From: Sternotherus odoratus
Taxonomy: Eukaryota > Chordata > Testudines > Kinosternidae
Length of the DNA: 64,000 bases
Direction of reading: 5' to 3'
Assembly: GCA_032164245.1 (NCBI GenBank)
Contig: JAVMKO010000003.1
Span: forward strand, 84,612,390 to 84,676,389
In this document: one piece after another, positions 23,771 to 35,700 of the stretch
How the letters are laid out: every line of letters starts with the position of its first letter
Numbering within the stretch: the first letter of the stretch is position 1
Position numbers and translations under genes: made by a program
The notes under the pieces: generated by a model
Databases searched by the model: none
Told to the model about the DNA's origin: nothing
Seen by the model: only the letters and a program-made list of their open reading frames with translations

Positions 23771-25027
23771 TATCTAAGCAATTCCAAGAAATCGAAGGGT
23801 TTGTTTAAACGTGTCTTTCATTTCTGAGAAGTAGTAACTGCATTTGAGCAGAAAAAAACACTGTTTAGAATTATATCTAATGATAAGAATCCACTGTCCT
23901 TTTGTGAGGGGAAGCAGCAGTGGTGTGCCGGTTCAAACCCAGTTTTATTAATGGCCAAAATCTGCCAATGTGGTCCTAAAGGGTTTTTATCCTTATAGTG
24001 AGAAATCCTGGCCCCACAGAAGTCAATGGAAGTTTTGCCTTTGGCTTCAACAGGGCCAAGATTTCACTCATTGTGCCTGTTTGTATAATGAAATATGCAC
24101 AGATTTAGTACAGCTTTAAGATTACCTCTGTTTAAACATTTTTAAGGGTTTATCAGACAAGCTATTTCTTCTGAAGGGCAAATGGGAAATGCCCCAAGAA
24201 AACACAGTGAAAGAGGTATTTCCTCTGCAAATACTTGAAAAGATCAAGACCTAACACTCACTATACAAATTCTACTAGAAGCTGTTACAAACTGATTTAC
24301 AAGGTATTTTATTAAGTTACAGGTTGAAAGTTGTGTCATTCTCTTCAGTTCTTTTGCTTTTGTTTCCACCTGAAAGTTCATTTGAAGAACCGCCTGTTTT
24401 CAGCACATTTTGTAATTTGATCTTTGATGTGAGCTACACACATTCCCATCCACCTGCAGCTTTTTCCTCAGTAAATCATTTGGATCTTTGCCAGGAACAG
24501 GCAGGAATGACATCAGCAGCAGCAGTCTTTTGAATGCTGCTCATTATTTTCCTCCTTTGTTGTCACAGCAGCACTAAGGTTCTGAAAATAGCAAAGGCTT
24601 GTAACCATCAGTTTATTTTTGGTATATTTTCTGCACTGCCAATAAAAGTCTCATCCTATCCCTGAAGAGATAGACAGAGACTTCTACTGTGCTGCCTATC
24701 ATGGTTCACTGCCCCTTTCCTGTAAGAGCCTTGTTTAGAAACTAGGTCTTCCTCAGATTGAGACACAGAAGTTGAGAAATGTTTTGTGTCTCCCTTTACT
24801 CCCCCCATTCCACTATGTCTTTAATTTCTCCTCTGACTGGAAATTCCAGCATCCTAAAGTTGATTTGGCTCAGGTCTGATTTTTCTAGCAATGAGGTTTT
24901 TATTTTTGTAGCAATGGAATCACCAATTTTTCTTTGGCCATTCCCATCTTCCCCAATTTCCTACCTGTTGTTTCCAAAAGATCAGCATGCAAGGGATTCA
25001 ACTTTGTTACAAGACATTTTTCTCCCA
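23771..25027. other. Unassigned flanking DNA
   Basis: No gene recognised; frames at 24324 and 24779 lack domains. Confidence 0.35.
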
Positions 25028-25322
25028 GGCCTGGTCTACACTGTGGGGAGGGATCATTCAAATACATGCAACTTCAGCTATGGGAATAACATAGCTGAAG
25101 TCGACGTATTTAGATCCACTTACCACGGCATTTTCACGGCGGTGAGTCGACTGCTGCTGCTTCCCTGTTGACCTCACCTGCACCTCTTGCAGCGGTTGGA
25201 CTACATGAGTCAACAGGAGAGTGCTTGGGAATCGATTTATTGTGTCTAGACTAGACACAATAAATCGACCCCCAATTGATCGATCATTACACACCAATCC
25301 AGTGAGTAGTATAGACATACCC
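25028..25322. mobile_element. Foldback MITE, family F, copy 3
   Basis: Left GGCCTGGTCTACACTG, right inverted AGTATAGACATACCC. Internal pairs AGCTATGGGAATAACATAGCT and CGATTTATTGTGTCTAGAC / its complement give hairpins as in copies 1 and 2. Confidence 0.6.
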
Positions 25323-26428
25323 CCAGAGATGATTGTGTTTTGTCTGTCATTTTAGGATTCCAGGTAGCTAGTTGGCTCCTCTAATCTGGTTGTCAGAGGA
25401 AGAGGAAGCACCAAAAGGATCTACAGAAAAAAGGTTGGGAAACATGACTTTCCACCATTTTTTCTCCTTTCTCTGACCTTTTCCCCACATCGATGGGGCT
25501 TAGAAAGCTTGTTCAACCTTTCCAGGGTCGGTGATAATCTTTATTTTCTGGGAATTAATTATGCAAAGTATTTGCTGCATCACTCTGGTATTTTTCAACT
25601 TCTCAATGGCTTTCTCTCGCCCTTTATTTTAAAAATAGCCTTTTATTGAAATGTGCACTATCAGTCATTAGTTTAATGATTATTCAATAGCACTTTGAAC
25701 TAGTTCTTGCACAGCTCAAATAGCATAACTCTGTAAGACTCTCACTTGGGAATATGCTGCACTGGCTGTTGACCCAAACTTCCCCAGAACTAATTAGTTA
25801 CATAGCCAGCATATAGAAATACTGAAGTATCACAAACCCACCTCCCTCTAAGTTACTTTATCATTTGTATTTATAGGCTTTTCTGTGGGTTGCAGATCAA
25901 ATGTCCTCATTTCTTAAAGTTTTGTAATAGCTAGTGAAAGTACTTAAAAAAATCCTCTCTTTCATATATTGTTTGTGTAGGTATCATCTGCTTTTATTCA
26001 CTGGGGATTATTGCTGTAGGAAGCTACAAAATAATACTAACCACCTAAAGAATTTTAGGTGTTTAGTGTTTTCTAAATCATCCTTACAATAGTCTGAGAT
26101 AATGAAGTGATATTTTCTTTCTTTACAGAGAAGGAGTCAGGAGTTCCTGATTCCCTTGTCTGTGCTGAAACCAACAGAGTCTGTGTCAGCACACGCTAAA
26201 GAAAGCATTCAAAAGAAATGCATACAGAAGCTTCAGTAAAAGGAAAGAAATATTCAGAATATGCTTCAAGATGTCTACAGCTTCCATGTAATACCAAGTG
26301 TAATGATGATAAATGTTGAGCTAGGTAAAGTTAATCTGTACCTAGAATGCTTTATTCAAAGAAAACCAAAATCAATCACTGCTGACCTGTTGACTCTTGC
26401 CATCTCTTGTTTGATCTCATGTTTCTTA

Positions 26429-26709
26429 GGCCTGGGCTACACTGGGGGGGGGGGGGGTGTTGAACTAAGATACGCAACTTCAGCATCAAAGTATCTTAGC
26501 TGGACTTACCTGGCCGTCCTCACAGTGGCGAGTCTACCATGGCAGCTCCCCTGTCGACTCCGCTTACTCCTCTGGCGGAGCCGGAGTTCCAGATTCGACG
26601 GGGAGCACGTTCAGGGATCGATTTATTGTATCTAGATGAGACGCGATAAATCAATCCCTGATACATCGAACACTACCTGCCGATCCGGCAGGTAGTATAG
26701 ACATACCCT
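26429..26709. mobile_element. Foldback MITE, family F, copy 4
   Basis: Left GGCCTGGGCTACACTGG preceded by TTA, right AGTATAGACATACCC. Same internal order: GATACGCAACTTCAGC arm, GTCGACTCC / TTCGACGGGG pair and a GATCGATTTATTG hairpin. Confidence 0.6.
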
Positions 26710-29496
26710 GACATCTGCAAGTTTATCAGTCCAGAGTGTTGAATACGGGGGCCAGATTCTGAGTCCATAGGCAATGAAATATTGTTTGCTGAAAATCTAA
26801 AGCTCTGTTCAGATTTCAAGGGCCTCAGTCCCACATGATCTCTTACATTCCCCTCAAAGGAATTGTGTATCCCCACCACCTATGTTTTGAGCACCTCCCC
26901 TTGTACCACAAAAACTACAGACTATTAAAAGTGAACATATTATTGGCCAGATTCTCCCTTTTCTCCCTAAATTGATTGTCTTATCAGAAGTCTGTTGAAT
27001 TTTGGGGAGTGGAAATAAAGGATTGGGCCCATTTTGACTTCATAATTTGGTAAATATCAAATTCATTGTTCACTGTAAATATTAGCCGTGAAACTGCCTC
27101 TGTCGATATTTCTTCTCATCAAAAAACTGTGGTCTTCACTTCAACAGTTGACGTACATTTAATAAGGAAGTATATAACATTGTACATATGATAACTGTAT
27201 CCCTCTACCCTAACCATTATGTGCTGTAGCTCTCCATAATTTGTAGGCTCTCATGGGAAGGTTCAGTGTCTTCCTGTGCATGTCGGCTGTGAATTATTGT
27301 GCTACCAGAATATAAATGAAGAATAATAGAAGTACCATTAATATTAAATAATAAATTTGCAAGTTACTTTCCGGCCCTCCACTTGCTTCAAAGTTCTTCA
27401 ATGGAGTGTAGTTTTGGGTATTTAATCCCTCCCTTTTCTTAAATACAATCAGCATGTTTGAAACAAGACACAGATGACCAGCATTTATTGAGTATGGTTA
27501 GTATCCTGAAAATATCTGCAACAGCTTATTCCTAAATAGACTAACTGCATGTGCCTCAATTGCACTCAGTCACTTTTTTATACAAACTATTTTCTAAATT
27601 TTTTGGCCGGGAAGAACCATAATTACACAACTCTTCTCTCTAACCATTCTCAAGGGTTTATATATACGCTTTGGGTCTGATTATTCTCTCACTTTTATTG
27701 GTTTAAGTTAGGCGTAACTGCAGAGTAATAAATGGAGTTACACTGCTGCAAAATTAGTGCAATATAATAATCTGGTTATTTGGCTTAACCTTTTTACCTG
27801 TCCAAAACCGTATTTTTTAGTGTGGAATACTCAGTGAGGCAATATTCGTCTTAGAAAATGATATAATGAGTTCAATGAGAGTTCTTGTTTGATAAGGATA
27901 ATAGGATTTGGTCTATAAGTTTTTCACCTAAAGCAAAAAATGGAATATTACAAAACCAGGATATATAATGCAGAAAACAGCATGCAAACTTAATTACTTT
28001 TAACATATTTTTAGTGTTGTGGAATGTGAAATATATCTGAAAATGTTTTATAAAATGTGGTTGTTTCTTGTTATACAAGTCTTATGGTGAGAAGTTGTGT
28101 GAGACCGTATTTGTGTGTGTGCATATTATATGTACATCACACACACACACACACTTTCCACTAGGAAAGTAATAGATCTAAATGAAAGAGCCCAATAAGA
28201 AAGGGACTTTGTTTTAACTAGTTTAATAACTCTAAATTCAAATTCCAGCAGTTCAGTAGTATAGAGACAATTGGAAATAGAGATGAGGGCCGTAGGGGTA
28301 AATAGAGGTGAGATTCCCATGCCAGCTCTGGCCCTTTTAATAGGAGGTAAAAGGGCTGGAATGGCCGAAAGAGGCTCTAAAAGCCCTAAATTTGGTGGGG
28401 GAAGAATTGCAATGGTGCAGGAACTGAAGAAGACCGAAGCATGCTGTCCTTCAAGGACTCCTGAGCCATTGGCATAGGGGATGTGCCAAGGATGAGGTTA
28501 GGAGCAGAGGAGGCAGGTCATGGGTGGGCCACAGCCCATAGGTCTATGGAGGTTTGGACAATGCTGCTGCCTGTGAGGCTACCATAACTTAAACAGTTCC
28601 TCAGGACTCTCTAAGTTACAGCAAGGGTCTCTCCAGCCCTCAGAGCAGCCCAGAATCAGAAGGGTGAACGGGTGTGTTAAAGCCACTTTTGTCCCCCGCC
28701 TGCAGTGTGCTAATCCTGTGCTGCTCCTCTAAGTAGCAGCCCAGAATCTCACCCAGGATTTTTAAGACCGCTTGGATTGCAGTTTACACTACACTATACT
28801 TGTCTATGTTTAATGGTATTTGAAGACAGTTTCTTTTTCTTCTTATTTTTGGTTCACCTTTGACAATTTAGCAAGTAAACTCTGGTTGAGAGAAATGAAA
28901 ATGGCCTGTTAAAAATGAGGAAGTAGTTTTCTCTACCTCATCTCTGACTCTAAGTGCTATATTTTTTAGGAATAAAAGAGGAAAGAGTTATGAATTATTG
29001 GCAATGGTGGCACAAAGTGGGTGGGTGGGTTTTGTAGGCAACCAAATATCAGTTTTCAGGTTAAACTAAAGAAATAACCCTAAGTATCTGGTTTTCCTGA
29101 GCTGCTTTGCCTCAGGGATCAAGGGTTTCTGTTGTCTGGCCCCATAACTGATTCCCTGAGAATTAAAGGGTTTCTTTGAACTTAATAAAAACACAAATGC
29201 TTGAAACACCAATACCAGAACCACCCCCACACTCCTACTAGTGGGAAGTAATGGAGCAATACAAAATGGTAGAATAATTAACCCTAACAAACCCACATCA
29301 AAGAGGAAAATCAAGAACAATTTAGATCTTCTATTCTATAATTCCAACACTATAGTTCTACTTGCATAAAAAAGTTTCTAAGCCTTTCTACTAATTCCTG
29401 GTCATAATACTCTGTAAAAATAAGATAGTCTGTATGTATCTCTGGAACCTAAATATTAAAACAACAGTACGGCACCTCTCCTATTATTTCTAGTAT
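26710..29496. other. 3' flank of gene A
   Basis: Includes an (AC)n run at 28139-28155 and a GC-richer patch at 28290-28760. The gene A 3' UTR must begin at 29496 and run downward, but its end cannot be placed. Confidence 0.4.
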
Positions 29497-29711
29497 TTAT
29501 GGGGAAGTATAAAAATATGTGGGCTTGACATTGCCCAGGATCTGGTCTTCATAATTCGGGAGGCAGCAGAAGAAGAACGCCAGGCCTATTTCCATAATGG
29601 TGGTGGTCCAAGCAAAGCCATAGGCCCAGCTGAACATATTGACTCCTTCCATGTCTATTTCGGCTGTGAACTTCACTGGATAAATGACCAGGGCCATGAC
29701 TGAGAACACAG
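29497..29711 (-). CDS. PERP-like: Gene A exon 3 (helices three and four, C-terminus)
   Basis: 215 nt from a CTTTCTTCAG acceptor to TAA at 29499-29497. It encodes [15 protein letters not shown], the second extracellular loop with NMFSWAYGF, helix four and the tail ending TYFYTSP. About 43 of the 65 residues shared with gene B exon 3 are identical by my count. Glu159 lies in the middle of helix four ([11 protein letters not shown]). I found no AATAAA in the first 150 nt downstream, so the polyadenylation site is not placed. Confidence 0.9.
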
Positions 29712-32700
29712 CTGAAGAAAGAGAAAAGACAACAACAAAAAGTCAGAATGAGCGATTAAACTGGTATCCATTAAAGTTTTTGCCTTGATGTTATCTCTAG
29801 CCCAATCCACCTTTGTTCTGAGGATGTACTACTTAGATGACCTTTCCATTTATTTTAATTGACATTTCCAAGTGCCGAGAGGCTATAAAACTGGGCACAG
29901 ACTCCTTTGTTGGAAGAGTGAAATATAGGGTGACCAGACAACAACTATGAAAAATCGAGATGGGGGTGGGAGGTAATAGGAGCCTATATAAGGAAAAAGA
30001 CCCAAAAATGGAAACTGTCCCTATAAAATCAGGACAGCTGGTCACCCTAGTCAAATAAGGCATGTACCAATTTTACATCAGGTACCATTTTAAAAGGCAA
30101 TCTTTTCCTCATGCACAGTCTTACCAGCAACAAAGAGCAAGCCTCCGATTCCTCGTATGTAGTTGAACCGAAGCGTATCAATGGAGAATGCTATGATGGC
30201 CAGGGCAAAACAAATGACCAGAATGATATAGCCTACAAGGAATGTGGCCGCAGCAGCTCTCCCCCAGGCTGAAATCAGAAAGAAAACATATTATGAAGGC
30301 AACAACGCATTCAGGTAGATTCATGCCTGCCTTAAAAATGGCGTGTTTTCATTTCAGACAAATGTGAGAAGAGGAGAACACAGCCACCTACTCTCCTTTG
30401 ACAGGTTTAGAATGTACAAAGTGGTTCCGACCCAGCAGAGAGTTAATGCAAAATATATGATGTTTAAACAAACTTTGAACAGTATGTAGAAATGTCAAAG
30501 AATTTCAATATTAAGCACTGAGGCAGAAATGTAATAATACCCCGATAACAACCTTATCTTATTTCACTAAGACAGGGTATTTGTTCAGCAACTGGCAGTC
30601 ATGGCTCTGTTGTATATGTCTGTCATGGCACCAATGGCAACTTAAAATCTTCCATTTTCAAAAACTGTTTATCTTCGCATACCGTGCTGATGTGAACATA
30701 AACGTTTGGCATTATTTGGTAAATCTATACATCAGACACAATCAACCAGGGAAGGAGCGTGATCCTAAGATTTACAGGTGGAGGGCACCTTTCATTTCAT
30801 TTCTGTTCTTCTGGCTCATCCAGCAGGTCTTTCAGTAAGCAACATTGGTGATTATAGAAATAACCTGTGGCCAGATCTATAGGTCCTTACTCAGGCAAGC
30901 TCTTACTAAAATTAATAGGTGTTTGGATGAGTAAGTACCTGAGGATTTGTCATACCACATGCAAGATTTAGTTAGATCTTAAATTCAATCTCTGTCATAT
31001 CTGGGGTGACCAAATGTCCTGATTTTGGGGGGGGGAGTGTGTTTCTTATATAGGTTCCTCTTATCCCCCATCCCCGTCCCGATTTTTCACACTTACTGTC
31101 TGGTCACCCTAGTCATGTCATATGTTTAGTTATAGCTACATGTCCTGGATCAGTACAGAGATTCTTGCTCTACTGGTAACATTTTCAAAAGAACCTAAGT
31201 GACTCATTGACTTTCATCAGGACTTGTACTTCTCAACCACTTGAGTCCACCCTAAATTTATGAAGCCCCACACAGGTGCAATCAATGATCATTAGATGTC
31301 ATGATGAATTCAGATCTCCCTCGCCCTTATGATTTGCACTCCAGAACACACTATGGCCTCCAGAGCTCAAGGTATTTGAATTACATGAGTGGTGAGATGA
31401 TTGTTGGGCCCAGTGAGCCATGGTTGGGGAAGGGGAAATCAAAGCCCTTGTTTCATTGGATAGCACGTTCCAGATGTACTCTCTGGTTATCTTGTTTTTC
31501 TTTTCTTTTTTCCTGTGGTGTTTTGTTAAACACTACACCGATGACTTTATTATGTGCTCACTTCTTAATATGTATCTGTAATATTGGCTGAATGAAAGGA
31601 GCGCGCACTCCTTAAAAGCAGCAGTTCAGTACATGAAATGGACTTGTGCTCATATGAGCTGCATTCTTTTTCTCCTTAAAGGAAGCAAACAAATGACATG
31701 CAACCCTGTGAACACAATATATGATGCAGTTTAAGAATCACATAGTATAAGGATATGCAAAAGATGAAGTTCCCCTGGCACTGTTACCTTGTCTGTGTTT
31801 CTCGGAGCAAGTACTTCTGCTTTACTTTTAAATCGTGCTACATTATGTTTTGTTAGAGTATCCCATATAACCTATAGGATGTGCAGAGTTAACAATGATT
31901 CCATGGAAATCAAAGGTGCATCCATAAGGTTGCATTAATGCAAAGTTTAATTTCATATATAAAATCTCAATTGATGCAGCTATTTCTGTGGTGATATAAT
32001 AAGTACCCAACACCATGAACTGTAGCAGCAATAAAACTAATGCAGCAGCAAAAAAGCTTCAAAGCTGCTTTAACTGGGTAGCTAAGGGCTCTCCCCAGCA
32101 TGACGGAATTCCTAAGGGTATGTCTGCTGCCATTAAGCATCCACGGCTGGCCCGTCTCTGCTGACTTGGCTGCAGACTAAGGGGGATGTTTAACTGTGGT
32201 GTAGACATTTGAGCTTGGGCTGAAACCTAGACTCCAGAGGACCCCACGAGAAAGAAGGGTCTCACTGCCCGGGCTCTAGCCCGAGCTCACATTACTACAT
32301 CGCAATAAAACAGCCCCTTAGCCTGAGCCCCATGAGCCTTAGTCAGTTGACATGGGCCAGCCATGGGAGTTTGATTGCACTGTATACATACCAGGCTTTA
32401 CACTCCTCAGGATATGCTCACTCTACGTCACCTCACCCAGCATAGGAAATCTGTCAGCTTATGACCAGGTGAGGGGGACGTGGCCACTGCATTACTGTCG
32501 CAAGCCCCTGAGCATGTAATGGGCCTTTGGGCCGCGAAGTCGCTCTAACTTACATAGTGGACCAAACCACCCCCACCCCCAGCAGCAACGCTGGAGACTG
32601 GGAGAGTGCGGGGATGGCAGTGAGCCATTCCCCTCACTCAGGTTCTAGACCAAGCACAGAACAAATTGGGGGGGGGGGGGAGGATTCTGACCCAATCCTC

Positions 32701-35700
32701 TGGTCTAGCTCCCTGACTCTCCCCAGTTCATTGAAGGTTTTGACCATCTCCCATTACTTTGTCACCCATGTACCCTTTCTATTCATTACATTTCACTAAT
32801 TCCCCCCTCCATCCATTACAAAACTTTTTTCTCCCTTCCCACCTTGAGTGGCAGCTGAACCAGGCGCCCTTAGTGGCCCCTGCCATTTGGCCAGGGAGGG
32901 GTGGGAGTTGTTCTCTCTCATTCACCCTGTTCCCCATCTCATCATGCCACTAACCGGTTTTGCAAATGGTATTGCAAATGCCAATGACTCTGTATGAAGG
33001 CACACTGGGAGAGATTGGCATACTCCCTGCCTTAAGGGAGTTGGCGCTATGGCAAGAACAAACATGCTTACTGCAGGATTATTACATCTTATGCATTGTT
33101 TAGTCACATAACCATTGCAGGTTTCTGACTCCATCTTCTGCAGCACAGGAAAATTTTAAATCAAGGATTTGCAGATTCAGTTTTCAAGATGTAAAGACTT
33201 TGAGGTGCTGTGCTCAACCTAAAACTAAGATACAGAGTGGCACACCAGAGATCTAGTCTAAGTACAGACTTTTTGTTAATTAACTCTATTAACAATTTTG
33301 ACATCAATCCTAATTTTGTGTTTCAATAGGGTCCAGTCTGATGATGATTTAGATTAACCCAGGGACAGATTGTGACAGGGACCCGGATGTCATTGTCAAC
33401 AGCTCTGTGAAGGTCTCTGGTCAACATGCAGCTCTAGTCAGAAGAACTAACATGCTAGAGGGCATAAGGAATGAACAGGAGAATAATACAGAGAAGATTA
33501 TAATGCCTTGATATAAATCCTTGGGAACGCTGGGGGGCAACATTGCCTCTCCCCCCCCCCCCCTCCTCCCCCCATCTGTAATAGAATGTTGCAGAACTGG
33601 CGGGGATTCCAAAAAGAGTAACGCGAATGACTGAGGGAATGGAAAAAAACCTCTCCTATGAAGAGAGATTGACAACACTGGGATGTTTTCCTCAGAAAGG
33701 AGATGAACAAGAGGGAACATGATAAAAGTATATTACAGTAATGCAAGATTTAGAAAAGGTAGATCAGAATCTTCAGTTCTCTCTCTCTCTTTGTTCTTCT
33801 GTCTCAACACAAGAACAATGAAATTTAAAGGTGGAAAATTCAAAACCGATAAAAGGAAAAACTTTTTCTCAAACTGTGTGATTAATTCACTGCCACAGGA
33901 AGTCACTGGGGTCAAGAACTTAGTGAGATTCACAAAGAATTGAACATTTAATTATAATTAATTGTAACAAAAATGTTCGAAGGGATATTATAATGTGTGC
34001 TTCAGGCCTTAAGCCAATCTCTTCCTATTAGAGAGCAGGAGGGTACCTAACATAGGATCTGAATAACATAAGTAAGTTTATATGAGCAACATAAGTTTTG
34101 CCAACATAAGTGGTAGTGCAGACATAACCTAACTGCTGGTAATCAACAGTTTCTCAAATTCAAAACAGACTAATTCTCATTAAAAGCAAACAGACCTTCA
34201 CCTTCTCATCACCTTTCTATTTCCAGACAGCATCATCTATACACTCATCAACATATTTCTTAAAAAATCCAGAGCCCACAGTTCTGACAAGCCTGAAGAC
34301 CCTCCTCCTTTTGAGGGAAGCAGTTCAGTTCAGGAAACATTTCCACTTGAAGAATTTTGTGTTTGGTCAGGGCTTTTTCCTCACCATCTAGATTCTAGAG
34401 GGTATTGTTCAGTTTCAGCTACACTCCGTGGCCCATTCATTTGACATGCAGGAGCTTGATTTAGAAGGGAGTCCAACAAAGCTTTGTGCTAATGAGGGAT
34501 CCTCCCTGATGCTTAGTGCTAAGAAGGGAGCAACATGGGGTGTATACGGGTATGTCTTCACTACAGCAGTAGGTCGATTTCCCTTAAGTTGATTTTCTAA
34601 AGTAGACTTTATAAAGTCGACTTAGTGTGTCCCCACAAGCACAGCAGGTCAACAGTGTCTGTCCTTAGAACTTTTGCAAGGGTCGACATAGCCAGCATTG
34701 AACTGTGGGTAGATATCCCACAGTGCCGGGAGTCCCCAGCAGGCACCACCTTTCGGGGCAGCCAGGCACGCTCCCCAGGGGACCAGCCACCAGTCCGAGT
34801 AGCTCCGTGGCCCCCGTGCCCACCCGAGCAGCCCCGCGCCGGCTCCCCCGTGCCCGCCCGAGCAGCTCCGCAGACCCCCGTGCCCGCCCGAGCAGCTCCA
34901 CGGACCCCCCACCCCGCCCAAGCAGTCCCGCGCCGGCTCCCCCCGCCCGAGCAGCTCCGCGGACCTCCCCCCCCCCCGCCTGCCCGAGCAGCCCCGTGCC
35001 GGCTCCCCCCGCCCGAGCAGCCCCGCGCCGGCTCCCCCCACGCGCCCGAGCAGCCCCGTGCCAGACCCCCCGGCCCGCCCAAGCAGCTCCACACCGGGTC
35101 CCCCCCAGCCCACCCGAGCGGGGGGGGGAGCCGGCACGGAGCTGCTCGGGAGGGCACGGGGGGGTCTGGCGCAGGGCTGCTCGGGCGCGTGGGGGGAGCC
35201 GGCGCGGGGCTGCTCGGGCGGGCAGGGGGAGCCGGCGCGGGGCTACTCGGGCACGCGGGGGAAGCCGGCGCGGAGCTGCTCGGGCGGGCAGGGGGTCCGG
35301 TGCGGGGCTGCTTGGGCGGGGTGGGGGGTCCGTGGAGCTGCTCGGGCGGGCACGGGGGTCTGCGGAGCTGCTCGGGGGCACGGGGGAGCCGGCGCGGAGC
35401 TGCTCGGGTGGGCACGGGGGCCACAGAGCTACTCGGACTGGTGGCTGGTCCCCTGGGGAGCTAACGGGCATTGTGGAATGTGGGAGGCTTAAAGTCACAT
35501 GCATCCTTACTAATTGACAATCGACCCAGAGAGGTCGATATCAGTGCTACTCCTCTCGTTAGGGAGGAGTACAGAAGTCAATTTTAAGGTCCCTTTAAAT
35601 CGACTTTAAGGACATGCATGTGAGGACGGGTACAGGCTTAAATTGACTTTACCTTGCTAAAGTCGACGTTAAGCCCTAGTGGGGACCAGGCCTAAGAATC

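Noticed and set aside
34609..35517. Several 140-280 codon open frames on both strands over the GC-rich palindrome
   Set aside because: They overlap in nearly all frames, consist of Ala/Pro/Arg/Gly repeats, and follow from a stop-poor GC-rich inverted minisatellite.
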